From Sporomusaceae bacterium (GTDB lineage Bacteria > Bacillota > Negativicutes > Sporomusales > UBA7701), in contig JAVKTQ010000002.1 of assembly GCA_031460455.1 (NCBI GenBank), forward strand, positions 408,843 to 472,842: a DNA stretch of 64,000 nucleotides, read 5' to 3'. Both the position numbers and the translations under genes were made by a program. A model generated the notes under the pieces. That model was not told the DNA's origin. It saw only the letters and a program-made list of their open reading frames with translations, and ran no database searches. Position 1 is the stretch's first letter. The number at the start of each line of letters is the position of its first letter. This document shows positions 32,471 to 44,826 of this stretch, piece after piece.

Positions 32471-32651
32471 AGGCCGACTAGAAGGCCTCAGATGCAAGGC
32501 GCACCGGAAAAGCGCGGCACCGTTCCCTCTGCGACCTAGTTTCTAAGACAGGTATGCACAGGCATATTCAACGGTATCGTAAGCGTACTCGGAATGTACG
32601 CAAGCAAGCGCTTTGAGGAGCAACGCCGCAGATGGGGCCTTATCGGCGACC
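32471..32651 (-). repeat. Dispersed intergenic palindromic repeat, copy 4 (reverse)
   Basis: A 181-bp copy between the PLP and FAD genes. Ends GGCCGACTAGAAGGCC and GGCCTTATCGGCGACC. It retains CAGATGCAAGGCGCACCGG and the reverse core GTACGCAAGCAAGCGCTTTGAGGAGCAACGCCGCAGATGGGG in part, with a unique middle segment. Confidence 0.82.
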
Positions 32652-32674
32652 GAAGCTAAGGAGGGACTTACATC

Positions 32675-33973
32675 ATGGCTAAAAAAGTTGTCATTGTCGG
32701 CGGCGGCTGGGCCGGCTGCGCGGCTGCCCTGGCGGCCCGCAAGGCGGGCTGTGCGGTCGAGCTGTTCGAGCGGGCCGATATGCTGCTCGGCACCGGTCTG
32801 GTGGGCGGCATCATGCGCAACAACGGACGCTTCACCGCCACCGAGGAAGCCATCGCCATGGGCGGCGGGAACCTGTTCGTGATCGCCGACGCCAACTCGC
32901 GCCACAAGAATATCGAGTTCCCCGGCCACAAGCACGCCAACCTTTATGACGTTTCGACCATCGAGCCGGCCGTCCGCAAGGCGCTCCTCGCCGCCGGCGT
33001 GACCGTGCACCTCCAGGCGAGAGTGCGCGATATCGAAGCCAAGGACGGCGCCATCACCAAGGTTTTTGCCGACGTGTTCCACGGCGAGCCCATCGAGGCG
33101 AGCGGCGACGCCTTTGTGGATGTGGCCGGCACCGCCGGTCCGCAGGGCAACTGCATGAAGTACGGCAACGGCTGCGCGATGTGCATTTACCGCTGTCCGA
33201 CCTTCGGGCCGCGCTTCTCGATCGCCGCCAAGGCCGGGGTGAAGGAAATCCTCGGCGAGAAGGCGGACGGCACCTTCGGGGCAATGAGCGGCTCGTGCAA
33301 GCTCCACAAGGATTCGCTCTCGAAGGAAATCCAGGACAAGCTCAACGCGACCGGCGTGGCCATCATCCCCGTGCCCGCCAGCCTCCAGAAGGATATCGGC
33401 TCGCTGGCCAAGAAGGCCTGCCAGCAGTACGCCCTGAAGGAGTTCGCCGAGAATATCATCCTCCTCGATACCGGCCACGCCAAGCTGATGACCTCTTACT
33501 ATCCCCTGGACATCCTCCGGCAGGTGCCCGGTTTCGAGAACGCCCGCTTTGAAGACCCGTATTCCGGCGGCATCGGCAACTCGATGCGCTATCTGGGGAT
33601 GCTGCCGCGCGACAACGCCCTCAAGGTCGAGGGGCTGACGAACGTGTTCTGCGGCGGCGAGAAAGCCGGCCTGCTTGTCGGCCACACCGAGGCGATCATC
33701 ACCGGCACGCTGGCCGGGCACAACGCCGCCCGCGCGGCCTGCGGCCTGGCGCCGATCGAGATTCCCGCCAGCCTGGCCTGCGGCGACGCCATCGCCTTCG
33801 TCCGCAGCCAGATGCAGACCAAGGTCGGATTGACTAAGAAGTATACCTTCTCCGGGTCGGTCTACTTCGAGCACATGCAGCAGGAGAAGCTCTACACCAC
33901 CGATATCGCCGCCATCAAGGCGAGGGTTGAGAAGGCCGGCATGAGCGGCGTCTTCGACCGGCCGGTGTGCTGA
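32675..33973 (+). CDS. FAD-dependent oxidoreductase with a cysteine cluster
   Basis: A 432-residue flavoprotein. The N-terminal dinucleotide fold has GGGWAG (G9-G14). The C-terminal FAD-binding region (GLTNVFCGGEKAGLLVGHTEAIITGTLAGHNAAR) resembles the GidA/TrmFO group. An unusual cysteine motif C160-x6-C167-x2-C170-x3-C174 lies mid-protein and could hold a [4Fe-4S] cluster. I do not recognise a specific substrate. ATG 32675 follows GGAGGG. It is followed by the FCD regulator, completing the cluster. Confidence 0.85.
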   Translation: MAKKVVIVGGGWAGCAAALAARKAGCAVELFERADMLLGTGLVGGIMRNNGRFTATEEAIAMGGGNLFVIADANSRHKNIEFPGHKHANLYDVSTIEPAVRKALLAAGVTVHLQARVRDIEAKDGAITKVFADVFHGEPIEASGDAFVDVAGTAGPQGNCMKYGNGCAMCIYRCPTFGPRFSIAAKAGVKEILGEKADGTFGAMSGSCKLHKDSLSKEIQDKLNATGVAIIPVPASLQKDIGSLAKKACQQYALKEFAENIILLDTGHAKLMTSYYPLDILRQVPGFENARFEDPYSGGIGNSMRYLGMLPRDNALKVEGLTNVFCGGEKAGLLVGHTEAIITGTLAGHNAARAACGLAPIEIPASLACGDAIAFVRSQMQTKVGLTKKYTFSGSVYFEHMQQEKLYTTDIAAIKARVEKAGMSGVFDRPVC

Positions 33974-34047
33974 CTGACGGCAGGAAAAGGCGTTCCGGCG
34001 ACGAATAAGGCATATGGCCCCTAGCAGTTCGAGAGGTGGGCAGACAG

Positions 34048-34785
34048 ATGCTAAGCAAACGGGAAAAGCTGGAACGCGACCTGCTGACGATCATCCGCGA
34101 CAGCACCCAGCCGGTTGGTTGCGGCCATATCAGCCAGGTTCTGCAGAATTTGGGACACAGCATCAGCGAGGCGACCGTCGGCCGGCTGCTGCGCGACCTG
34201 GACAATCAGGGCTTTACCGACAAGGCCGGCTTCCAGGGCCGTTCGCTGTCGGCGCAGGGTACGGCGCGGCTGGACGAGCTGATGAACAGGCAGAAGAGTT
34301 TCGAGTGGGGGATCGAGTTCGCCAGTTCGCTGCGCGGCCACACCAAAGGCCAGCTGCTGGAGGTGCTGGTGGCCAGGCGGGCTATCGAAAGCGAGCTCGC
34401 TTACCTGGCGGCCGTCAACCGCAGCGATGCGGAGGCCGCCCAACTGAGCGAAATCCTGGAAAGGCAGCGGCAGGCGCTTGACGCCGGCGGCGGCGCGGCC
34501 CAGGAGGATGTCGATTTCCACGCCCTCGTCGCCTGTATGGCCGGCAACCGCGTTCTGGGCGCGGCCATCGCCCTCATCCGCCAGGATACCCAGCTTTCGC
34601 CCGTTCTCGAGTACATCCGCCGCCGGGTCAAGAGCCCGGTCTACATCGACCACCAGCGGCTTGCCGAGGCGATCGCCGCCGGCCGGGCCGACAGCGCCCG
34701 CGAGATAATGGTCGAGCATATCAACAATTTGATGAAGGACGTCGAGAAGTACTGGAAGATGGCCGGCGTTCAGGACAAACAGTGA
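34048..34785 (+). CDS. FCD-domain regulator with an RNase-R-like winged-helix N-terminus
   Basis: A 245-residue transcriptional regulator. Residues about 1-75 form a winged helix (LLTIIRDSTQPVGCGHISQVL...SEATVGRLLRDLDNQGF) of the RNase R/HTH_12 style rather than the usual GntR helix. Residues about 90-235 look like an FCD ligand-binding domain (VARRAIESELAYLAA, DVDFHALVACMAGN, HQRLAEAIAAGRADSAREIMVEHI), whose metal-binding Asp and His residues are present. It would sense a carboxylated metabolite. ATG 34048 follows GAGAGGTGG. It is the natural candidate to bind the palindrome at 14219 and 27876 (inference). Confidence 0.88.
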   Translation: MLSKREKLERDLLTIIRDSTQPVGCGHISQVLQNLGHSISEATVGRLLRDLDNQGFTDKAGFQGRSLSAQGTARLDELMNRQKSFEWGIEFASSLRGHTKGQLLEVLVARRAIESELAYLAAVNRSDAEAAQLSEILERQRQALDAGGGAAQEDVDFHALVACMAGNRVLGAAIALIRQDTQLSPVLEYIRRRVKSPVYIDHQRLAEAIAAGRADSAREIMVEHINNLMKDVEKYWKMAGVQDKQ

Positions 34786-34832
34786 AAAAGTGGGGCGTGC
34801 GTCTATGACTGCATGCCCCATATCCTCGATTA

Positions 34833-34865
34833 GCCCCCATCTGCGGGTCGCCTGCGAATGGGGGC
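34833..34865. terminator. Hairpin after the FCD regulator, possible degenerate repeat remnant
   Basis: GCCCCCAT (34833-34840) pairs with ATGGGGGC (34858-34865). The CCCCCATCTGCGG portion matches the left arm of the dispersed repeat, so this may be a short internal-deletion relic; no strong T tail. Confidence 0.5.
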
Positions 34866-34937
34866 GTATCAATACTTATTCCCTGGAATATTTTGGGCAT
34901 TATAAGTGGCGGTACGAAAAACCAGAGGAGGATAACG

Positions 34938-35933
34938 ATGAATCTTGAGCAGTTTCCCCGCCGGCGCTACACCGAAGGACGGACGCCGATCGAATACCTG
35001 GGCAATTTATCGCGGGCGGTGGGCGGGCCGGAGATATACGTCAAACGCGACGATTTGCTGGGGCTGACCGGCGGCGGCAACAAGACGCGCAAGCTGGAGT
35101 TTCTGGTCGGCGACGCGCTGGCGCGGGGCGCCGATACCCTCATCACCTGCGGGGCGGTCCAGTCGAACCATTGCCGGCTGACGCTGGCGGCGGCGGTCAA
35201 AGAAGGCCTGAAATGCCGGCTGATCCTGGCGGAGGCGACCCCCGGCGCCTACCGGCCGGACGCCGGCGGTAATGTCTTTCTTTATCACTTGCTCGGCGTG
35301 GAGCGGATAACGGTCGTGCCGTGGGGCGCGGATCTGCTTGCCGCGCTCGCCGCCGCCGCCGCCGAAGCCGCGGACGAGGGACGACGACCCTATATCATCC
35401 CGCTGGGCGGCTCGAATCCCATCGGCGCCCTCGGCTATGTCGCCTGCGGGCAGGAGATCGCCGCCCAGATGGCGGCGGCCGGGACGGCCTTCGACAATAT
35501 CGTGGTGGCGGGCGGCAGCGCCGGCACCCAGGGCGGGCTGCTGCTCGGCCTGAGGAGCGAGGGCTGCCGCGTCCCGGTGATTGGCGTCAGCGTCCTCAAC
35601 CCACGGGCGGCCCAGGAAAAGCTGGTGTGGGAGATGATCGGGAAAACGGCCGACTATCTTGGTATCGCCAGCCCGGTAATGCGCGAGGAGATCGTGGTGC
35701 GCGACGAATACCTCGGGCCGGGGTATACGCTGCCGACCGGGGAGATGGTGGCGGCGGTCAGGCTGCTCGCCGGGACGGAGGGCATCCTCCTCGACCCGTC
35801 GTACACCGGCAAGGCGATGGCGGGGCTGATCGACCTGGCCCGCAAAGGCGTGTTTCCGGCGGGAAGCAGGGTGTTGTTCCTGCATACCGGCGGTTGGCCG
35901 GCGCTGTTCGCCCATCCTGAGCTGTTTGTATAG
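34938..35933 (+). CDS. D-cysteine desulfhydrase / L-cysteate sulfo-lyase family enzyme
   Basis: A 331-residue fold-type-II PLP enzyme. The Schiff-base Lys is in GGGNKTRKLEFLV; the substrate loop CGAVQSNHCR and the phosphate loop AGGSAGTQGG are typical of DcyD/ACC-deaminase relatives. DcyD releases sulfide from D-cysteine; the related CuyA releases sulfite from L-cysteate. Sequence alone does not separate these. Given the sulfur-respiration operon in the same window, either product would feed sulfur metabolism. ATG 34938 follows GAGGAGGA. The gene stands after the FCD regulator and is followed by repeat copy 5. Confidence 0.85.
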   Translation: MNLEQFPRRRYTEGRTPIEYLGNLSRAVGGPEIYVKRDDLLGLTGGGNKTRKLEFLVGDALARGADTLITCGAVQSNHCRLTLAAAVKEGLKCRLILAEATPGAYRPDAGGNVFLYHLLGVERITVVPWGADLLAALAAAAAEAADEGRRPYIIPLGGSNPIGALGYVACGQEIAAQMAAAGTAFDNIVVAGGSAGTQGGLLLGLRSEGCRVPVIGVSVLNPRAAQEKLVWEMIGKTADYLGIASPVMREEIVVRDEYLGPGYTLPTGEMVAAVRLLAGTEGILLDPSYTGKAMAGLIDLARKGVFPAGSRVLFLHTGGWPALFAHPELFV

Positions 35934-35937
35934 AGTC

Positions 35938-36112
35938 GGCCGCCCAGCAGCCCCCATCTGCGGCGTTGCTCCTCAGAGCGCTTGCTAGCGTACGCCCGAG
36001 TACGCGTCGCGGCGCGCTCGCACCCTTTCGGGTATAAGCGAGCACATCAACGCTAAAGCGTTGTGTGTCTGCTTATCCGGTGCGCCTTGCATCTGGGGGC
36101 TTCTGAACGGCC
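35938..36112 (+). repeat. Dispersed intergenic palindromic repeat, copy 5 (forward, long form)
   Basis: A 175-bp copy: left end GGCCGCCCAGCAGCCCCCAT, right end GGGGGCTTCTGAACGGCC. It shares with copy 3 the extra block containing GGGTATAAGCGAGCACATC and AACGCTAAAGCG. It begins 5 bp after the stop of the cysteine-desulfhydrase-family gene. The remaining gap to 36242 shows no gene. Confidence 0.85.
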
Positions 36113-36242
36113 GCGGCAGTTCAGGGAAGGACCGGGGAAGAAACGGATGAGGGAAGCGCCATGCCGCGTTATTTCTCTCAGAAGGAATCCGGTCGAGCGG
36201 TGGGGAATTTTGCCGTAAAGGGTAATTAAAGGGTGGGTTGCC

Positions 36243-36647
36243 ATGGATTATGAGCTGGCTTTGTGGGCCGGGTACTCGGCCCTGGGCTTCCTGACGGCGG
36301 CGGCGTGGTATTATCCCCTCCACCGGCTGCGCGAACATCTGGCGCGCAGGGACTCGCCGGCAGCCAACGGCTGGCTGCGGACGGCCGACATCGTAGCCCG
36401 CGCCACCCATCCTTATCTGTCCTCGCTTATTTCTCTCGCCGCCGCGTACCATGTCTTTGTTATGCTGCTGACCCGCCCGGCCGGCCTCAAGACCGGCTCC
36501 GGCCTGCTGGTGTCGGCGGCGGTGGTGTTCATGGCCAATTCGGGTTGGCTGCTCAAATTCCGGCCGCAGGCCGGGAGGGTGCGCCGCGCCCATCGGTTTG
36601 GCATGGGCGTTCTCGCCGGTTTGGCTGTTATCCATTTTTTTCTCTGA
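36243..36647 (+). CDS. Small four-helix membrane protein, unknown function
   Basis: A 134-residue protein with four hydrophobic segments (about 5-24, 58-77, 85-105, 119-134) and several His residues near membrane ends (H27, H34, H69). I do not recognise the family. ATG 36243 follows AAGGGTGGG. A promoter is not evident; it stands alone between repeat copy 5 and the SIMPL gene 77 bp downstream. Confidence 0.68.
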   Translation: MDYELALWAGYSALGFLTAAAWYYPLHRLREHLARRDSPAANGWLRTADIVARATHPYLSSLISLAAAYHVFVMLLTRPAGLKTGSGLLVSAAVVFMANSGWLLKFRPQAGRVRRAHRFGMGVLAGLAVIHFFL

Positions 36648-36723
36648 GCGGGCGTTACTTTCTCCGCGGGCCGGCGTTTATACAGGTGAACGGGTAGTCA
36701 ATACATATTCGAGGAGGATTCCG

Positions 36724-37428
36724 ATGTTGAAACGCAGCCTTGTTATTCTGACCTTGCTGTCCCTGCTGACCGCATGCCTGGCCGGCACAGCTTTCGCCGC
36801 CCCCGCCGAAGGGGCCCGCACAATCAATGTTACCGGCCACGCCGAAGCGACGGTGGCCCCAGACATCGCGTTCGTCACCGCCGGCATCATCACCACCGGC
36901 GCGGACGCCGCGACGGCCCGCGAGGACAACGACCGGACGATGCGGCGGATAATCGACGCCCTTGCCGCCCAGGGCATCGCCAAGAGCAATATCGCCACAT
37001 CCCAGTTTTCCCTGCAGCCCATCTATAAAAGCGACGGCAAGGACGGCTCGCCCGGGGCTATCACAGGCTACCGCCTGCAGAACAGCGTGACTGTGAAGGT
37101 GGAGGACCTCGGCAAGATCGGCCCGGTGATCGATGCCGCTTTCGCGGCCGGCGCAAATCAGTTTCAGGGTCTGCGCTTCGCCGTCAAGGACGACGGACGG
37201 CTGTACGACGAGCTGCTGCGCAAAGCGGTGCAGGACGGCCGCCACAAAGCGTCGGTGATGGCCGACGCCCTCGGCGTCGCCCTCGGCCAGCCGCTGTCGG
37301 TGACGGAAGCCGGTCGCTATATGCCGGTGCAGACCGACGCCCTGCGGTCGTTCAAAGCGGCGGGGGCGCCGATCGAGGCGGGGACGCTGACGGTGAGCGT
37401 GGACGTGAATCTCGTCTTCGGGATGTAA
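36724..37428 (+). CDS. Exported SIMPL-domain (DUF541) protein
   Basis: A 234-residue protein with a cleavable signal peptide (about 1-26, ending AGTAFAA) and a SIMPL domain over the mature part (INVTGHAEATVAPDIAFVTAGIIT ... YRLQNSVTVKVEDLGKIGPVIDAAFAAGANQFQGLRFAV). The family forms periplasmic oligomers of uncertain role linked to oxidative stress in other bacteria. ATG 36724 follows GAGGAGG. A strong terminator follows. Confidence 0.92.
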   Translation: MLKRSLVILTLLSLLTACLAGTAFAAPAEGARTINVTGHAEATVAPDIAFVTAGIITTGADAATAREDNDRTMRRIIDALAAQGIAKSNIATSQFSLQPIYKSDGKDGSPGAITGYRLQNSVTVKVEDLGKIGPVIDAAFAAGANQFQGLRFAVKDDGRLYDELLRKAVQDGRHKASVMADALGVALGQPLSVTEAGRYMPVQTDALRSFKAAGAPIEAGTLTVSVDVNLVFGM

Positions 37429-37460
37429 GGGTAAGGAGTGTCGTAAGAGACGAACGCAGC

Positions 37461-37496
37461 TTCCCCGGCCATAACGGCCGGGGAATTATTTTCTTT
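37461..37496 (+). terminator. Terminator after the SIMPL gene
   Basis: TTCCCCGGCC (37461-37470), loop ATAAC, GGCCGGGGAA (37476-37485), then TTATTTTCTTTT. Confidence 0.9.
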
Positions 37497-37581
37497 TCGA
37501 GGACAAATTATCCTTTTGCCGGCAGGAATAAAAGGGAAAAAAGCGAATAAAAATAAAATAAGAGTATGATTATTTGTATGC

Positions 37582-37617
37582 CGGGACATATAATGTACCA
37601 GCGGGACAAATGTTATC
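37582..37617 (+). promoter_or_regulatory. CggR operator overlapping a TATAAT -10 box
   Basis: The sequence reads CGGGAC-N6-TGTA-N4-CGGGAC-N6-TATC. The Bacillus CggR operator, as I recall it, is CGGGAC-N6-TGTC-N4-CGGGAC-N6-TGTC, so this site matches in layout with one or two base changes. TATAAT (37589-37594) lies inside the first half-site, so repressor binding would block the promoter. It sits 17 bp before the cggR start. Confidence 0.88.
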
Positions 37618-37633
37618 CCGGAGGAGGGCGCCA

Positions 37634-38659
37634 GTGGAAAAAGCAGTCGCCTTGCACCGCAGGATCGCCCCCGAGCTGATCGGCGTGATCGAAGACAGGT
37701 TCAATATCCTCCGCCAGATCCAGTTCGCCCAGCCGGTAGGACGGCGGGCGCTTGCCGTCGCCCTGGGCATGGGCGAACGGGTGGTGCGGGCCCAGGTGGA
37801 TTTTCTCAAGGCCGCCGGCCTGATCGACTTCACGCCCCTGGGGATGTCGGTCACCGACGAGGGGCAGGCGGTGCTCGACGAACTGGCCGGGTATGTCAGG
37901 GTCCTCCACGGGTTTTCCGCCCTGGAGGAGGAACTGGCCGACCGCCTGGGGGTGCGGCGGGTGGTGATCACCCGCGGCGACGCTGACGCCGACCCCGCCT
38001 CGCTGCGCGAGCTGGGACGGGCCGCCGCCGGAGTACTCGGCGGGTATCTGGGAGATAATATGACCGTTGCCGTGAGCGGCGGGTCGACGATGGCCTGGGT
38101 GGCCGAGGCCGCGTCCGCGGCGGCGCGGGATGTGACGATCGTGCCGGCCCGCGGCGGCCTGGGGGAGAAGGTGGAATACCAGGCCAACACCATCGCGGCC
38201 GTCATGGCCGGCAAGCTGGGCGGCCGCTACCGGCTGCTCCACCTGCCCGACGGCGTGGGCGGCGAGGCTCTCGATGTGCTGCTCGCCCACGACGCCAACC
38301 TGCGGGCCGTCGACGAGCTTATCCGCCGGGCGGATGTCGTCCTGCACGGCGTCGGCTTGGCCGAAGCGATGGCGGCAAGGCGCGTCATCGCACCGGCGCT
38401 GATGAACGAGCTCAGGGCGCGGGGGGCGGCGGGCGAAGCGCTCGGCCAGTACGCCACGATTGGCGGCGAAATTGTTTATACAACCGACAGCATCGGGTTG
38501 CGCCTCGATGATCTCAGCAATGTGGGACGGGTCATAGCCGTGGCCGGCGGCCGTAAGAAGGCGGCCGCCATTGTGGCGGTGACCGCCGCCGGCAGCCGCG
38601 ACGTGCTTGTCACCGACGAGGGGGCGGCCCGGGCTATCAGGGAAATTATAAAGCGCTGA
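37634..38659 (+). CDS. cggR: Central glycolytic genes regulator CggR
   Basis: A 341-residue SorC/DeoR-family repressor. The N-terminal winged helix (about 20-85, ILRQIQFAQPVGRRALAVALGMGERVVRAQVDFLKAAGLI) precedes the sugar-phosphate effector domain with VAVSGGSTMAWVAEA. In Bacillus the effector is fructose-1,6-bisphosphate. GTG 37634 follows GGAGGAGGGC and gives the family-standard length; the reading from 37574 would start inside the operator. It heads the glycolytic operon and, through the operator at 37582, should regulate itself. Confidence 0.95.
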   Translation: MEKAVALHRRIAPELIGVIEDRFNILRQIQFAQPVGRRALAVALGMGERVVRAQVDFLKAAGLIDFTPLGMSVTDEGQAVLDELAGYVRVLHGFSALEEELADRLGVRRVVITRGDADADPASLRELGRAAAGVLGGYLGDNMTVAVSGGSTMAWVAEAASAAARDVTIVPARGGLGEKVEYQANTIAAVMAGKLGGRYRLLHLPDGVGGEALDVLLAHDANLRAVDELIRRADVVLHGVGLAEAMAARRVIAPALMNELRARGAAGEALGQYATIGGEIVYTTDSIGLRLDDLSNVGRVIAVAGGRKKAAAIVAVTAAGSRDVLVTDEGAARAIREIIKR

Positions 38660-39688
<1,029 letters not shown>

Positions 39689-39775
39689 CGGAAAATTAAC
39701 CAGCTATTTCCTTTCGGAAAGAGCAATTTTCTGATAGGATAAGGGTAAAACTAGGCTTACGTCTGCGCCTGAAGG

Positions 39776-39800
39776 CTCGGCGCAAGCCGAGTTTTCTTTT
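39776..39800 (+). terminator. Terminator or attenuator between gapA and pgk
   Basis: CTCGGC (39776-39781), loop GCAA, GCCGAG (39786-39791), then TTTTCTTTT. The six-bp stem is short, so partial read-through into pgk is likely. Confidence 0.65.
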
Positions 39801-39849
39801 GAGGCGCGTTTGCGTCATTAAGCCTTAGGGGTTCTGTGGAGGTGTGCGA

Positions 39850-41031
39850 ATGAATAAGAAGACCATCCGCGATATCGATTTTGCCGGCAAGAAGGTGCTG
39901 GTACGGGTGGACTACAATGTTCCGATGGACGGCGGCAGTATCACCGACGATACCCGCATAAGGGCGACGCTGCCCACCCTGCGCCACCTGCTGGCGAAGG
40001 GCGCGGCCGTCATCCTCGCCAGCCATCTCGGCCGCCCGAAGGGCGGTCCCGCCGCCGAGTTCTCGCTTGCGCCGGTGGCGAAACGGCTGTCCGACCTGCT
40101 CGGCATTGAGGTGCTGTTCGCGGCCGACTGCGTCGGCGCGGCGGCCGAAGGCCCGGCCAAGGCGCTGAAGCCCGGCCAGGTGCTGATGCTGGAGAACCTC
40201 CGTTTTCACAAGGAAGAGGAGAAAAACGATCCCGAGTTTGCCCGCCAGCTTGCAGCGCTGGCCGATACATATGTGAACGACGCGTTCGGCGTCTCCCACC
40301 GGGCCCACGCTTCGGTGGAGGGGATAACAAAGTATCTGCCGGCGGCGGCCGGTTTCCTGCTGGAGAAGGAGATCGACTTCCTCAGCCGGGCGGTTGGCAA
40401 GCCTCCCCATCCTTATGTCGCCATCATCGGCGGCGCGAAGGTGTCGGATAAGATCGGCGTGATCGCCAACCTGCTGACCAAGGTCGACACTCTCATCATC
40501 GGCGGCGGTATGGCCAACACCTTCCTCGCCGCTCAGGGCTTTTCCACCGGCAAGTCGCTGGTGGAGGAAGATAAGATCGAACTGGCCGGCTCGCTGATCA
40601 AGGAAGCGGCTAAGCGGGGCGTCAAGCTGCTGCTGCCGGCCGACGTAACCGTTGCCGACCGCTTCGCCGCCGACGCGGCCGCCAAAACTGTGAGCGCCGA
40701 CGCCATCCCCGCGGACTGGATGGCTCTTGATATCGGCCCGGTGTCCGCGGCCGCTTTCGCGGCCGCGCTTGCCGGCGCCAAGCTGATCGTCTGGAACGGC
40801 CCGATGGGCGTGTTCGAGATGGACGCCTTCGCCAAGGGCACGGTCGCCGTGGCGGCGGCGGTGGCCACATCGGGAGCGGTGAGCGTCGTCGGCGGCGGCG
40901 ACTCGGTGGCGGCGATCGAGAAGGCCGGTCTGCAGGATAAGATCAGCCATATCTCGACCGGCGGCGGCGCGTCGCTGGAGTTTTTGGAAGGCAAGGTGCT
41001 GCCTGGCGTGGCGGCACTCGCTGATAAGTAA
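39850..41031 (+). CDS. pgk: Phosphoglycerate kinase
   Basis: A 393-residue enzyme with the N-terminal [22 protein letters not shown], the linker [11 protein letters not shown] and C-terminal [13 protein letters not shown] and [22 protein letters not shown] motifs of PGK. Transfers phosphate from 1,3-bisphosphoglycerate to ADP. ATG 39850 follows GGAGGTG; GTG 39844 lies inside that site. Second or third gene of the CggR-controlled operon, with its own leader after the gapA hairpin. Confidence 0.97.
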   Translation: MNKKTIRDIDFAGKKVLVRVDYNVPMDGGSITDDTRIRATLPTLRHLLAKGAAVILASHLGRPKGGPAAEFSLAPVAKRLSDLLGIEVLFAADCVGAAAEGPAKALKPGQVLMLENLRFHKEEEKNDPEFARQLAALADTYVNDAFGVSHRAHASVEGITKYLPAAAGFLLEKEIDFLSRAVGKPPHPYVAIIGGAKVSDKIGVIANLLTKVDTLIIGGGMANTFLAAQGFSTGKSLVEEDKIELAGSLIKEAAKRGVKLLLPADVTVADRFAADAAAKTVSADAIPADWMALDIGPVSAAAFAAALAGAKLIVWNGPMGVFEMDAFAKGTVAVAAAVATSGAVSVVGGGDSVAAIEKAGLQDKISHISTGGGASLEFLEGKVLPGVAALADK

Positions 41032-41066
41032 TAATGGTATGAGAACGGCCGCGAGGAGGTAAATAC

Positions 41067-41813
41067 ATGAGAAAACCGATAATCGCAGGCAACTGGAAGA
41101 TGCACAAAACGATCGCGGAAACGGTTGCCTTGATTAAAGAATTGGCTCCGCTGACCGCAGGGGCGGCGGCCGAGGTGGTCGTCTGCCCGCCTTTCACGGC
41201 GCTGGCGGCCGCCAAGGCGGCGCTCGCCGGCACGGCGATCAGGCTGGGCGCCCAGGATATGCATTGGGAGAAGCAGGGCGCCTTCACCGGCGAGGTTTCG
41301 GCCCCGATGCTCAGGGACGCCGGCTGCGACTATGTTATCATCGGCCATTCCGAGCGGCGCCAGTATTTCGCCGAGACGGACGAGACGGTGAATAAAAAGC
41401 TCCACGCCGCCATCGCGGGCGGCCTCGGCCCGATCGTGTGCGTGGGCGAGACGCTGGCCGAACGCGAAGCGGGCGATACCGAACAAGTGGTGGACCGGCA
41501 GGTCCGCCAGGGGCTGGCCGGGTTGACCGCCGCCCAGGCGGCCGCCCTGGTCGTTGCCTACGAGCCGGTGTGGGCCATCGGCACGGGCCGCACCGCCTCC
41601 GCCGATGACGCCAACGCGGTGTGCGCCTTTATCCGGAGGCTGGCGACCGAGCTGTTTGGCCAGGCCGCGGCCGACGCGATGCGCATCCAGTATGGCGGCA
41701 GCGTCAAGGCCGACAATATCGCCGAGCTGATGGGCAAGACCGACATCGACGGCGCTCTGGTCGGCGGCGCCAGCCTGGACGCGACCTCCTTCGCCAAAAT
41801 CGTCAAATATTGA
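41067..41813 (+). CDS. tpiA: Triosephosphate isomerase
   Basis: A 248-residue TIM barrel with AGNWKM (Asn/Lys active-site pair), catalytic His in IIGHSERR, catalytic Glu in VAYEPVWAIGTGRTAS, and the phosphate loop YGGSVKADN. ATG 41067 follows GAGGAGG, 35 bp after pgk. Confidence 0.98.
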   Translation: MRKPIIAGNWKMHKTIAETVALIKELAPLTAGAAAEVVVCPPFTALAAAKAALAGTAIRLGAQDMHWEKQGAFTGEVSAPMLRDAGCDYVIIGHSERRQYFAETDETVNKKLHAAIAGGLGPIVCVGETLAEREAGDTEQVVDRQVRQGLAGLTAAQAAALVVAYEPVWAIGTGRTASADDANAVCAFIRRLATELFGQAAADAMRIQYGGSVKADNIAELMGKTDIDGALVGGASLDATSFAKIVKY

Positions 41814-41827
41814 AACGAGTTGATATT

Positions 41828-44658
<2,831 letters not shown>

Positions 44659-44670
44659 GCGAGATATCGG

Positions 44671-44701
44671 GAAGCCCCGGCGCGCGCCGGGGCTTCTTTT
44701 T
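44671..44701 (+). terminator. Terminator of the glycolytic operon
   Basis: GAAGCCCCGGC (44671-44681), loop GCGC, GCCGGGGCTTC (44686-44696), then five T. Confidence 0.93.
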
Positions 44702-44826
44702 CATGCGTATAACGCCATAACCAAGTCTTTTCTTTTATTTCTATCCGGGTGGCAGGGAAAGAATATCCATGGGAGGAATTATACATTATATTTTTATCGG
44801 ATATTCGGCGGAGGGGGAAATTAGAA

